NCBI GenBank assembly: GCA_036563665.1
Contig: DATCLY010000036.1
Location: 156,546-220,545, forward strand
Length of the DNA: 64,000 nucleotides
Source: FEN-1219 sp036563665
Lineage (GTDB): Bacteria; Pseudomonadota; Gammaproteobacteria; Steroidobacterales; Rariloculaceae
Direction of reading: 5' to 3'
Below are positions 23,793 through 32,189 of this stretch, one piece after another (the first letter of the stretch is position 1; each line of letters begins with the position of its first letter). A program made the position numbers and the translations under genes. The notes beneath the pieces were generated by a model. That model searched no databases. It saw only the letters and a list, made by a program, of their open reading frames with translations, and was not told the origin of the DNA.

Positions 23793-26072
23793 TCAGCGCT
23801 CCGCGGGCTGCGTGCCGGCGGGGACCGCTTCCTCGCGGCGCGGCACCAGCCACAGTCGCACGACGAACCAGGCGAACATCACCGCCCCGGCCGCGAACAC
23901 GACGTCGCCCGGCACGCGCAGCCACACCAGCAGCTCGACGATCGGCTGCTGCATGAACTGCTCGGACCGCGCGTACCAGTACCCGTTGTCGATGGCGGCG
24001 AGGAGCTGCAGCGTGCCGAGCGGCAGCAAGGTGAGCGCCGCCATGAGCGCGAGGCCGATGTTCAGGCTCCAGAACGCCGCCGAGAGCAGCCGCTCGTTCC
24101 AGTGCAGCCCCGGCCGCAGCCCGCGCAGGCAGAACAGCACGAGCCCGATGCCGAGCATCCCGTACACGCCGAACAGCGCGGTGTGGCCGTGCAGCGGCGT
24201 GAGGTTCAGCCCCTGCATGTAGTAGAGCGCGAGCGGCGGATTGATGAGGAACCCGAACAGGCCCGCGCCGACGAGGTTCCAGAACGCCACCGCCACGAAG
24301 AACAGGATCGGCCAGCGGTAGCGTGCCATCCACGGCGTCGCCCGTCCGAGCCTGTACGTGTGATACGCCTCGAAGCCCAGGTAGGCGAGCGGCACCACCT
24401 CGAGCGCGGAGAAGCTCGCGCCGATGGCGAGCACGGCCGTCGGCGTGCCGGCGAAGTAGAGGTGATGGAGCGTGCCCAGCACGCCCCCCGCCATGAACAC
24501 GATGGTGGCGAACAGCACCGCGACGGTGGCGCTCTGCGGGCGCAGCAGGCCGAGCCGCGTGAACAGGAACGCGGTGACGGCGGTGGCGAACACCTCGAAG
24601 AACCCTTCCACCCACAGGTGCACGAGCCACCAGCGCCAGTACTCGACCATCGACAGGTGCGTGCCCTCGTTCCACAGCAGCGCCGCGCCGTAGAAGAGCC
24701 CGATGGCCGTGGCCGACAGGAACAGCAGCCCCACGATGGACCTGGTGTCGCCGCCCTTCGTGATGGCGGGCCACAGGGCTCGGCCCACGAGCGTGAGCCA
24801 CAGCATCAATCCCGCGAACAGGCCCCACTGCCAGAAGCGGCCGGTGTCCGCGTACTCGAAGCCCTGGTGGCCGAACCAGAAGTTGCTCTCGAGCCCGAGC
24901 GTCTGCTGCACCGCGAGCCACTGCCCGGAGAACCCGCCCACCACGATCACGAGCAGGGCGACGAAGAGCACGTTCACGCCGAGCCGCTGGAAGCGCGGCT
25001 CGTGCCCCGACACGGCCGGCCCGATGTACAGGCCGGTGCCGAGCCACGCGGTGGCGATCCAGAGCACCGCGAGCTGCGTGTGCCAGGTGCGCGTGAGCGA
25101 GTAGGGCAGCACGTCGGCGAGCTCGAAGCCGTAGAGCTCCTGCCCCTCCACCTGGTAGTGCGCCGTGATCGCGCCGAGCAGGATCTGCACGAGGAACAGC
25201 GCGAGCACGAGCCAGAAATACTTGGCCGTCGCCTTCATCGACGGCGTCACCCGTACCATCGCGAGCGGGTCCGAGGAGGGCGGCGTCGCCGGCTCCTCGG
25301 TGCGCCCGTGGGTCATGGCGTGATGCCAGCCGAGGAGCGCGATGCCTGCGATCAGGAACAGCACGCTGAACGCCGACCACAGGAACGTGCTCGCGGGCGG
25401 TCGGTTGCCGATGAGCGGCTCGCCGGGCCAGTTGTTGGTGTAGGTGATGCGCGAATCCGGCCGGTTGGTGGCTGCCGCCCACGCCGTCCACCAGAAGAAC
25501 GCGGTCAACGCGCGTCGACTCGCCTCGTCCGGCACCGTGCCTTCGCGCATCGCATACGCCTGGCGCAGCGCCGCGGTCGCCGGATCGTCGCCGAACAGGC
25601 TCTCGTAATGCGCGGCCACGGCGGCGACCGCCGCCGCCCGATCGGCATCGAGCATGATGGTGCCCGTGCTCGGATCGTAGGTGTTCGTCCGCAGGCGGGT
25701 CTCGAGGCGGCCCTGCAGGGCCGCCCGCTGCTCGGCGGGGAGGTCCGCGTAGCTCTCCGCGCCCATGTCCCGCGCCCACCGGTCGAGGACCGCCACGGCT
25801 TCCCGATGCAGCCAGTCGGCGCTCCAGTCCGGGGCCACGTAGCTGCCGTGCCCCCAGATGGAGCCGAGCTGCATGCCGCCGATCGACTGCCAGACGCGCC
25901 GCCCGCGCCGAATGTCCTCGGCCGTGTAGATGGTTGCGCCGTCGGGACCCGCCACGCGCTCGGGAAGCGGCGGCGCCTGTCGATAGATCTCGCCGCCGAT
26001 GAAGAGCAGAACGCCGAACGAAGCGGCGAGCAGCGCTCCGAGGGCGATCCAGAGATTGCGTGGGCTATTCAT
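23793..26072 (-). CDS. norZ: Quinol-dependent nitric-oxide reductase (qNOR)
   Basis: The 759-residue single-chain enzyme has an N-terminal periplasmic cytochrome c-like extension without haem (residues about 35-220, with GSIWGHGSYVAPDWSADWLHRE). A haem-copper oxidase-type domain of about 13 membrane helices follows. The His ligands are in GTHLSMVEYWRWWLVHLWVEG, LHHLYF and HGHTALFGVYG. It reduces NO to nitrous oxide with electrons from quinol, either for detoxification or denitrification. No norC-like cytochrome gene is present, consistent with the quinol type. A GATAAT -10-like site lies at 26105-26110 on the minus strand. Confidence 0.93.
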   Translation of the reverse strand: MNSPRNLWIALGALLAASFGVLLFIGGEIYRQAPPLPERVAGPDGATIYTAEDIRRGRRVWQSIGGMQLGSIWGHGSYVAPDWSADWLHREAVAVLDRWARDMGAESYADLPAEQRAALQGRLETRLRTNTYDPSTGTIMLDADRAAAVAAVAAHYESLFGDDPATAALRQAYAMREGTVPDEASRRALTAFFWWTAWAAATNRPDSRITYTNNWPGEPLIGNRPPASTFLWSAFSVLFLIAGIALLGWHHAMTHGRTEEPATPPSSDPLAMVRVTPSMKATAKYFWLVLALFLVQILLGAITAHYQVEGQELYGFELADVLPYSLTRTWHTQLAVLWIATAWLGTGLYIGPAVSGHEPRFQRLGVNVLFVALLVIVVGGFSGQWLAVQQTLGLESNFWFGHQGFEYADTGRFWQWGLFAGLMLWLTLVGRALWPAITKGGDTRSIVGLLFLSATAIGLFYGAALLWNEGTHLSMVEYWRWWLVHLWVEGFFEVFATAVTAFLFTRLGLLRPQSATVAVLFATIVFMAGGVLGTLHHLYFAGTPTAVLAIGASFSALEVVPLAYLGFEAYHTYRLGRATPWMARYRWPILFFVAVAFWNLVGAGLFGFLINPPLALYYMQGLNLTPLHGHTALFGVYGMLGIGLVLFCLRGLRPGLHWNERLLSAAFWSLNIGLALMAALTLLPLGTLQLLAAIDNGYWYARSEQFMQQPIVELLVWLRVPGDVVFAAGAVMFAWFVVRLWLVPRREEAVPAGTQPAER

Positions 26073-26176
26073 GCGTCCCCCTCCGTGAGCCCGTGCGCGA
26101 GCCCATTATCGGCAACGGCGGCCGCGGAGTGGAAGGAAGGATGCCGAATGCGGGCGCGCCGCCGGCCGCGTGGGGC

Positions 26177-28534
26177 TTACGCGCGCGCAGAGGCTTCGGT
26201 GCCGGCAGGAGGCTCTCCCGCGCCGCTCTCGGCCCGCGCGGGCTCGAGCTCGTTCATCACCTCGTCCGCCACCACTTGCAGCAACGCGCGCTCGCTCTCG
26301 CTCAGCTTGCGCGGCCCGGTATCCACCACGCACAGCGAGCCGATCGCGTGGCCGTCGCGGGTGCGCAGCGGCGCGCCGGCATAGAATCGGATGCCGTGCT
26401 TCTTGAGGAACGGGTTGTTCGCGAAGCGCGGATCCTCGTTCGTGTCCTCGATCACCACGACGTCGTTCGACCCGACGACGTGGCCGCAGATCGAGGTCTC
26501 GCGCGGGCTCTTGCCGGCCGCCGCGAGCTCCTTCGGCAGACCCGTCTGCGCCTTCCAGTGCTGATGGCGCTCGTCCACGATGCTCACCAGCGAGATCGGC
26601 ACGTCGAACGTCTCGGCCAAGCGCTTGGTGAGCTGCTCCAGCCGCTCGGAGCGCGGCGCCTGGAGCACGCCGAGCTCGTCGATGGCCCGGAGGCGCTCCT
26701 TCTCGTCCGGCGGGAGCGGCGGCGTCGCGAACGAGTCCGGTTCCCGGCCCGCGGCGCGAACGACCGCCTCCACGGCCTCGCTCAGCACGCCCGCCGTCCA
26801 CACGCCTTCGCCTGCGATGCCGGCCGCCGGCTGCTCCGCGCGGCCGCTCCAGAAGCCGATCAGGATCGGCGTGTCCGGCACCCGGCGCTTGAGCCGACGA
26901 TAGGTTTGCCGCGCCGGGAGCAGCGAGGCGGCGTCGAGGTAGGAGAGGCACACCACGTCGAAGTCGGCGAGCTCGCCGTTCGGCAGCTGCTCGCGCGCCA
27001 ACGCTTCGGCCGGCACGACGCGCGCCTCGAAGCCCTGCCGCTCGAGGAGCTGCGCGAGCATGGCGGCGACGGCGAGGTCGAGGCCGGACTTTCCCGCGGC
27101 GCAGAGCACGGACTTGCCGGCGCCCGGCGCGGGGCGCTCCGCCGCCTCCGCCGTCCGGGGCTCGGGGTCCTGCTCGTCGGCGAGCTCCTCGATCACGTCG
27201 AGCACCGAGCGCGTCACCACGAAACGGCGCTCGGGCGTGAGGGCTCTGCGGCGATCGTCCTCGGCGGCGAGCCTCAAGGCCGGCACCACGACCTCGTCGT
27301 AGAACTCCACGAGCGGCTTCTTCTCCAGATACTTCTCCGCGATCTCCACGTTCTCGTCCACGTCGCCCGCGAGCAGTCGCTGGTAGAAGCGCTCGGGCAG
27401 CGTGAGCGCCGGCGCGCTGCCGAGCAGCACGTCGAAGAACCGCAGGCTCGGGAAGTACCGGCCGACGACGGCGAGGCACACCGTGAGCGGCGTCGCGAGC
27501 AGCAGCCCGACGGGTCCCCAGAGCGCCGTCCAGAAGATCGCGGCCACGATGATGGCCACGGCCGAGATGCTCGTGCTCGAGCCGTACAGCCACGGCTCGA
27601 CGAAGTTGTTGCTCACGAGCTCGATCACGAGGACGGCGCCCACGGTCAGGAGCAGCGTGGTCCAGCCCGGGTCCACGGCCACGGCGAGCAGGATGGGGAA
27701 GGACGCGGCGATCACGGGGCCGAGATACGGCAGGAAGCGCAGCAGGATCGCGAGCACCGCCCACAGGAAGGCGTTCGGAATGCCGATGAAGTAGAGCGCG
27801 ATGCCGAGCGGGATGCCGTACGTCACGTTCACGACGAGCTGCATGAGCAGATAGCGGCTCACGCGACGGCCGATCTCGTCGAGCGCCTCGGTGGTCACGC
27901 GCAGGTTCGGGCCGAGCAGGCGGATCAGCCGGTTCCGCAGGTCTTCCCGCTCGAGCAGGATGAAGATCACGAGCACGGCGGCGAGCCCGGCGCTGCCCAG
28001 CGGACCGAGCACCGGTGCGGCGAACTCGACGAGCACGTCGTAGGGCGACGGCGGCGGCTCGCGCATCTGCACGACGGGCACTTCCGACTGCTCGGCAGGC
28101 GCAGGCTCGATCTCCTCCCGAAGGTCCTGCACCATGTTCGAGAGCCGGTCCACCGCGCCGCCGCCCGGCGACGCCTCGCGCAGCCCCTGGAGCTTCGCCT
28201 GGATGTTGCGCTGGTAGTTCGGCAGCTCCATCGCGAGCTGCGTGACCTGCAGCCCCACGAGCACCGCGAACGCGCCGATCAGCAGGAATGCGCCGACGGC
28301 GGTGACGACGACCGAGACGTTCCGGCCCAAGCCGATCCGAGTCAGCCGGTTCACCACGGGCGCCAGCACGAACGACAGCAGGATCGCCACGGCGATGGGC
28401 ATCAGCACGCCGCGGCCGATATAGAGGATCGCCACGACCAGCGCGAGGCCGGCGGTGGTTGTGAGCCAGGACGTTCCCGGTCGGAGGGCGACATCGGCCC
28501 GGTCCGGGGCGTCGGTGCGGGTGAGTCGCTCCAT
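26177..28534 (-). CDS. AI-2E family permease fused to a C-terminal GAF domain
   Basis: The 785-residue protein has three parts. Residues about 20-370 are an AI-2E/PerM-type membrane domain with eight or so helices (FLPYLGPVIAASFP, ELVSNNFVEPWLYG). Residues about 450-570 form a soluble alpha/beta domain resembling a B12-binding or response-type fold (CAAGKSGLDLAVAAMLAQLL). Residues about 600-765 are a GAF domain (ISLVSIVDERHQHWKAQTGLP, RFYAGAPLRTRDGHAIGSLCVVD). GAF domains bind small ligands, so export or flux may be sensed and gated. The fusion is uncommon. A REP-like pair lies upstream. Confidence 0.85.
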   Translation of the reverse strand: MERLTRTDAPDRADVALRPGTSWLTTTAGLALVVAILYIGRGVLMPIAVAILLSFVLAPVVNRLTRIGLGRNVSVVVTAVGAFLLIGAFAVLVGLQVTQLAMELPNYQRNIQAKLQGLREASPGGGAVDRLSNMVQDLREEIEPAPAEQSEVPVVQMREPPPSPYDVLVEFAAPVLGPLGSAGLAAVLVIFILLEREDLRNRLIRLLGPNLRVTTEALDEIGRRVSRYLLMQLVVNVTYGIPLGIALYFIGIPNAFLWAVLAILLRFLPYLGPVIAASFPILLAVAVDPGWTTLLLTVGAVLVIELVSNNFVEPWLYGSSTSISAVAIIVAAIFWTALWGPVGLLLATPLTVCLAVVGRYFPSLRFFDVLLGSAPALTLPERFYQRLLAGDVDENVEIAEKYLEKKPLVEFYDEVVVPALRLAAEDDRRRALTPERRFVVTRSVLDVIEELADEQDPEPRTAEAAERPAPGAGKSVLCAAGKSGLDLAVAAMLAQLLERQGFEARVVPAEALAREQLPNGELADFDVVCLSYLDAASLLPARQTYRRLKRRVPDTPILIGFWSGRAEQPAAGIAGEGVWTAGVLSEAVEAVVRAAGREPDSFATPPLPPDEKERLRAIDELGVLQAPRSERLEQLTKRLAETFDVPISLVSIVDERHQHWKAQTGLPKELAAAGKSPRETSICGHVVGSNDVVVIEDTNEDPRFANNPFLKKHGIRFYAGAPLRTRDGHAIGSLCVVDTGPRKLSESERALLQVVADEVMNELEPARAESGAGEPPAGTEASARA

Positions 28535-28618
28535 CGCTGGTTGCGTTGGAGCAAGTTGCGTGCCACCGGAAGACGGCGTCGCCTGGAAAGCCCCCTACGG
28601 GGCCGCGAAACGAAGACC

Positions 28619-28733
28619 GTGGGAGCGCCTTTCCAGGCGCGATTCTTCGTTCGGCGTTGCAAGATCGCGGCTGGAAAGCCGCTCCCACCGGCTTCGTCTG
28701 CCGGCGGGAGCGGCGTTCCAACCGCGAGCGTGC
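28619..28733. repeat. REP-like hairpin pair with a third unit
   Basis: Opposed hairpin units lie at 28619-28647 and about 28660-28688. The first uses GCGCC/GGCGC arms and the second GCGGC/GCCGC, again a paired change in the stem. A degenerate unit follows at 28703-28733, reaching the end of the DUF4382-like gene. The arrangement matches the pair at 1104-1173. Confidence 0.8.
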
Positions 28734-28741
28734 CGCGTTCG

Positions 28742-30631
28742 CTACTCGGCGCGCTGGAGATACACGCCGATGTGCGCGGCGGACAGCGTATTCGCCGTCG
28801 CGTCGTATTGCCCGTGCGCGGCCAGGGCGACGGCGGCGTCGCCCGCGCCGAGCCGCGCGGCGAGCGCGTCGGCGAACTCACCGAAGTCGGCGAAGAGCTC
28901 CAGGTGCCCGCGCTCCGCGATCACGAACAGCGCTCTGCCGTCGCGGGGCACGAGCGTGGGCGCTGCCGCCATCTCGAGCAGGTCGAGCACCCGGGCGCCG
29001 ACGCGCAGGTGATGCGGCTCGCCGATGTCCGGGTTCGCGAGGTCCAGCACGAGGCCGGTCTCGCCCATGCTCGCGAACGGCGCGAGCGTGCCGGTCGGGC
29101 CCCAGCCGATGCGCAGCGTCGCGCGCAGATGACGATGATCGACCACCGTCCGCCCCTCGAAATCGGGCGGGGCGGCGCCGAACGGCGTCACGAAGCCGAG
29201 CACGCTGGCCGCCTCGCCGGGCGTCAGCGTGCCGAGCGACAGCGTGGCGGTGGCCACCTCGTAGCTCGCGGGGTCCGCGTCCAGGCTCGGCGTGGCGCCC
29301 GTGCCCGCGAAGTCGAACGCGCTCGCGGGCAGGCGATCGATGGCGCGCAACGCGAGATCGAGCTGCCCCGCCGTCACGCGCTCGACGGTGCCGTGCAGGC
29401 GCGTGACGAGCATGCGCACGCGGCCCTGAGTGGCATCGAGCACGGGCACGCCGTCCGGCTCGGCGGGCTCGGCGAGCTGGCCGAACGCCACGAGCCGCTG
29501 GCCCACCGAGAGCGCGTTCGCGTCGAAGCGTTCGCCGGGCGCGCCGATCTTGAGCACGGTGGTGTCCGGGCCCACGTCCACGAGCACCGTGCGGCGGAAG
29601 CGCGCGATGCCGTCGCGGCGCACCGCGTAGGCGCCCTTCACCGTGAGCGTGTCGCCGTTGCGCGCGACCACGTTGCCGTACACCGCGTCCACGTTCACGC
29701 CGTCGACGCTGTCGCGCGCGTGCACGATCTCCGCCGTGAAGCGGCGGTCGGCCGTGCTCAGCGTGCCGAAGGCGACCGTGAACGTGCCCTCGGGCAGCTC
29801 GGCCAAGGCTTCGAGGCCTTCCTTGCCGACGTACGTCTCGGCACCGATCTCGAAGCTCGTGGTGCTCGTCGTGTGCACGACGAAGCGGCCGTGGTCTCCG
29901 TCGCGGCGATGCCAGGGGCGCACGGCGATGACGTACTCGTCGTCGTCCACGCGCACTTCGCGCACCGCGCCGCGCACCCGGAGCTGCTTCTGCTCGACGG
30001 GCGCCACGGCCGCCACGATGACCGGCTTCACCGCCACCACGGGCGGGTCGCGGGTGACGTCCACGTCGTGCGAAGCGGCCAGGTCGAAGTCCACGGTCAG
30101 AAACGCGGTGCGTCCCCGCGTGACCACGAGATGCTCGCGATCCGCGAGATCGATCTCGAGCTCCGTGACGCCGAGCGGCGCGCCGGTCTCGTCCACGACC
30201 TGCGCCTGTACGGTCTCACCGCCCGCTTCGACGAACACCTCGGCGTTGGAGTAGTCGAGCCGGATGGTGCCGCCGTCGAAGTCGCCCGGCGCCACCGTGG
30301 CGGCGGTCAGCAGATCGGCCAGATCGACGAGCTGCGCGAAGTCCACGCGCGTGGCGTTGGGCAAGAGCTCCACGGTGGCGCCGTTCTCGCGCCGCAGCGT
30401 GACCGACAGCACGTCCACGGTGTAGCTCACGAAATCGCCGTCGGCATCCGTGAGCGCGACGAGCACCGTGCCGCACTCGGCGGACGTGGCAGGATCGGCG
30501 GGAACGCACTCCGCGGCGCTGCCGCCTGCGGCGAGGTCGCCGCCGCCGGAGCCGCCCCCCGAGCCGCCGCAAGCCGTCAGAACGGCGGCGAGCGCGCCCG
30601 TGCCGAGCAGGGCGAGCGCGCGGCGCGTCAT
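28742..30631 (-). CDS. DUF4382/DUF5666-like exported lipoprotein
   Basis: The 629-residue protein has a lipobox ending LTAC (about residue 20), a Gly/Ser linker, then a DUF4382-like domain (VALTDADGDFVSYTVDVLSVTL; about 65-190). Several DUF5666-like beta repeats follow, such as VDAVYGNVVARNGDTLTVKGAYA. It is anchored in the envelope and function is unknown; the repeats suggest binding. The ATG at 30631 overlaps the stop of a tiny upstream frame that has the good ribosome-binding site, so translation may depend on coupling. Confidence 0.75.
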   Translation of the reverse strand: MTRRALALLGTGALAAVLTACGGSGGGSGGGDLAAGGSAAECVPADPATSAECGTVLVALTDADGDFVSYTVDVLSVTLRRENGATVELLPNATRVDFAQLVDLADLLTAATVAPGDFDGGTIRLDYSNAEVFVEAGGETVQAQVVDETGAPLGVTELEIDLADREHLVVTRGRTAFLTVDFDLAASHDVDVTRDPPVVAVKPVIVAAVAPVEQKQLRVRGAVREVRVDDDEYVIAVRPWHRRDGDHGRFVVHTTSTTSFEIGAETYVGKEGLEALAELPEGTFTVAFGTLSTADRRFTAEIVHARDSVDGVNVDAVYGNVVARNGDTLTVKGAYAVRRDGIARFRRTVLVDVGPDTTVLKIGAPGERFDANALSVGQRLVAFGQLAEPAEPDGVPVLDATQGRVRMLVTRLHGTVERVTAGQLDLALRAIDRLPASAFDFAGTGATPSLDADPASYEVATATLSLGTLTPGEAASVLGFVTPFGAAPPDFEGRTVVDHRHLRATLRIGWGPTGTLAPFASMGETGLVLDLANPDIGEPHHLRVGARVLDLLEMAAAPTLVPRDGRALFVIAERGHLELFADFGEFADALAARLGAGDAAVALAAHGQYDATANTLSAAHIGVYLQRAE

Positions 30632-30654
30632 CGTTGCGTCATGAGCCGTAGCAT
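30628..30654 (-). CDS. Eight-codon leader peptide coupled to the lipoprotein gene
   Basis: An ATG at 30654 follows a strong purine-rich site (GGAGGGGAGGG) and encodes MLRLMTQR before a TGA that overlaps the lipoprotein ATG (ATGA). The lipoprotein start has no site of its own. The frame is very short and may simply be chance placement of the ribosome-binding site. Confidence 0.35.
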   Translation of the reverse strand: MLRLMTQR

Positions 30655-30778
30655 GGTCCCTCCCCTCCGAGGCTGGAAACACCTCGGCCAGCACAACGCG
30701 CCGGCACGGCGCGCGGTTGACACCGCGAGGGGCTACGGAGAAGAGGATTCTACGGAATGCGGCGAAGCGCGACGCCGA

Positions 30779-31264
30779 TCAGCGAACGTGCCACCACTCA
30801 CGCAGACGCGTGCAGCGCTTGTCCGCGTCGAAGTCGAGCAGGAACACGCCATTGAGCTCGACGTTCGTCCCGCTCGAGATCGTGGTGAACTTCGCCGACC
30901 AGGTCGCTATGCCGGTGTGACCGGTCACCGCGACGATCGAGTAGTCGAAGCGAACGTCTCGCTGGTCCGCCGTCACGCGCGCCCAGTAGTCCCTGACGCC
31001 CGCCGGGCCCACGAACGGCTCCGCGTAGGGCGTCTCGTGATAGCGCGCGTCCGGTGCGAAGAGCTTTGCGGCGGCATCCGGATCTTTCCCCTCCCAGGCC
31101 TGCTCATAAGCGCGAAGCCACGCGTCGAGGTCGTCCTTGGAGATTACAACGTCGTCTTGAGCCATGGTTTGCGTCACCAGAATTGCGGCGAGCGCGCAGG
31201 CCTTGAGCAGCGAGCGCGCCGGTTTCACCTTCGACCACCCCCGCAGTGCGCGCCGGCCCATCAT
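30779..31264 (-). CDS. Exported NTF2/SnoaL-like protein
   Basis: The 161-residue protein has an N-terminal signal (about 1-35, ending TMA-Q) and an NTF2-like cone fold with DLDAWLRAYEQAWEGKDPDAAAKLFAPDARYHETPYAEPFVGPAGVRDYWARV. The family holds isomerases, cyclases and non-enzymatic binding proteins; DUF4440/SnoaL is the closest subgroup. Its start overlaps the stop of the QorB-like gene (ATGA), so the pair is coupled. No catalytic residues can be assigned. Confidence 0.8.
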   Translation of the reverse strand: MMGRRALRGWSKVKPARSLLKACALAAILVTQTMAQDDVVISKDDLDAWLRAYEQAWEGKDPDAAAKLFAPDARYHETPYAEPFVGPAGVRDYWARVTADQRDVRFDYSIVAVTGHTGIATWSAKFTTISSGTNVELNGVFLLDFDADKRCTRLREWWHVR

Positions 31265-32133
31265 CGGAGCGCGGCTGCGAGCGTTTCACGCAGCGTCCTT
31301 GCCGGGCGGCCGGCGAGCCTGGCGACTGCATCCGTGCAGCTCGCCATGAAGCCTTCGCGGATCGAGCGGCCGAAAGAGGCGACGAGCTCGGCGCCGTACT
31401 TGAGGTGGTCGTCGTCGGCCGCATCGCCCACCAGTCTTTCCACGAAGGCCCCATCGTCCAGGTCCACGACTTCTATCGTCTTGCCGGTGAGCTCTTCGTA
31501 GAGCGCCGCGAGCTCCGCGGCGCCGAAGGCTTCCGGACCGGTAATGTCGTAGATCGCCCCTTCGTGCCCTTCGCCGAGCAGCACGGCCGCTGCGGCCGCG
31601 GCGCAGTCCTCGCGGGACACGTAGGCCACGCGGCCTTCGCCGCGGTTGTGGACCAGAACGCCGGACTCCGCCGCGCGGCGTGCCTCGACCGCCTGAAACT
31701 CGGCATACAGGCTGTTGCGCAGGATGGTCCACCGCAGCCCGGACGCCTGCAGCCGCTGCTCGGTCGCATAGTGGCTCGGCGCCACGGCGGCGGGGTTCGG
31801 CGGCGCGGGCGAGAGCCCCGACGTGTAGATCACGTGCGCGACGCCCGCCTGCGCGGCCGCGGCGATCGCCGCGGCATGCTGCTCCGTGCGACGCTCGAGA
31901 TCGGTGGCGCTCACGAGCAGCATGCGCGTGCCGCCCGCGAACGCGGCGGGCAACGACTCGGGTTGCGCGAAATCGCCGAAGCGCACGCCGACGCCGCGCC
32001 GCGCGAAGTGGGCGAGCGCGTCCGGCGTGCGCGTGACGAGCACGAGCCGCTCGGCCGGGCAGGACTCGAGCACGAGCTCGGCGACTCGCCGGGCCAGCTG
32101 CCCGGAGGCTCCCGTTATGACGAGCTGTTGCAT
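31261..32133 (-). CDS. NmrA-type SDR, NAD(P)H:quinone oxidoreductase-like (QorB family)
   Basis: The 290-residue protein has a Rossmann fold with VITGASGQLARRVAELVL at the N-terminus, TRTPDALAHFARRGVGVRFGDF, HVIYTSGLSPAPPN, and LRNSLYAEF. These align by eye with E. coli QorB (YtfG) over its full length. It probably reduces quinones with NADPH. An in-frame ATG at 32145 is an alternative start. It lies 56 bases after the TonB receptor start-to-stop unit and is coupled to the NTF2-like gene, so the three may form one operon. Confidence 0.82.
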   Translation of the reverse strand: MQQLVITGASGQLARRVAELVLESCPAERLVLVTRTPDALAHFARRGVGVRFGDFAQPESLPAAFAGGTRMLLVSATDLERRTEQHAAAIAAAAQAGVAHVIYTSGLSPAPPNPAAVAPSHYATEQRLQASGLRWTILRNSLYAEFQAVEARRAAESGVLVHNRGEGRVAYVSREDCAAAAAAVLLGEGHEGAIYDITGPEAFGAAELAALYEELTGKTIEVVDLDDGAFVERLVGDAADDDHLKYGAELVASFGRSIREGFMASCTDAVARLAGRPARTLRETLAAALR

Positions 32134-32189
32134 GCTACTCGGCATCGTGCCATCGATGTGGTCTGCCGAAGCCGCGGCCGGCGCGCGAC

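Noticed and set aside
26060..31501. An 1813-codon open frame on the plus strand
   Set aside because: It runs antisense to five well-supported genes, is rich in Arg, His and Glu, and shows no domain. Long shadow frames are normal at this GC content.
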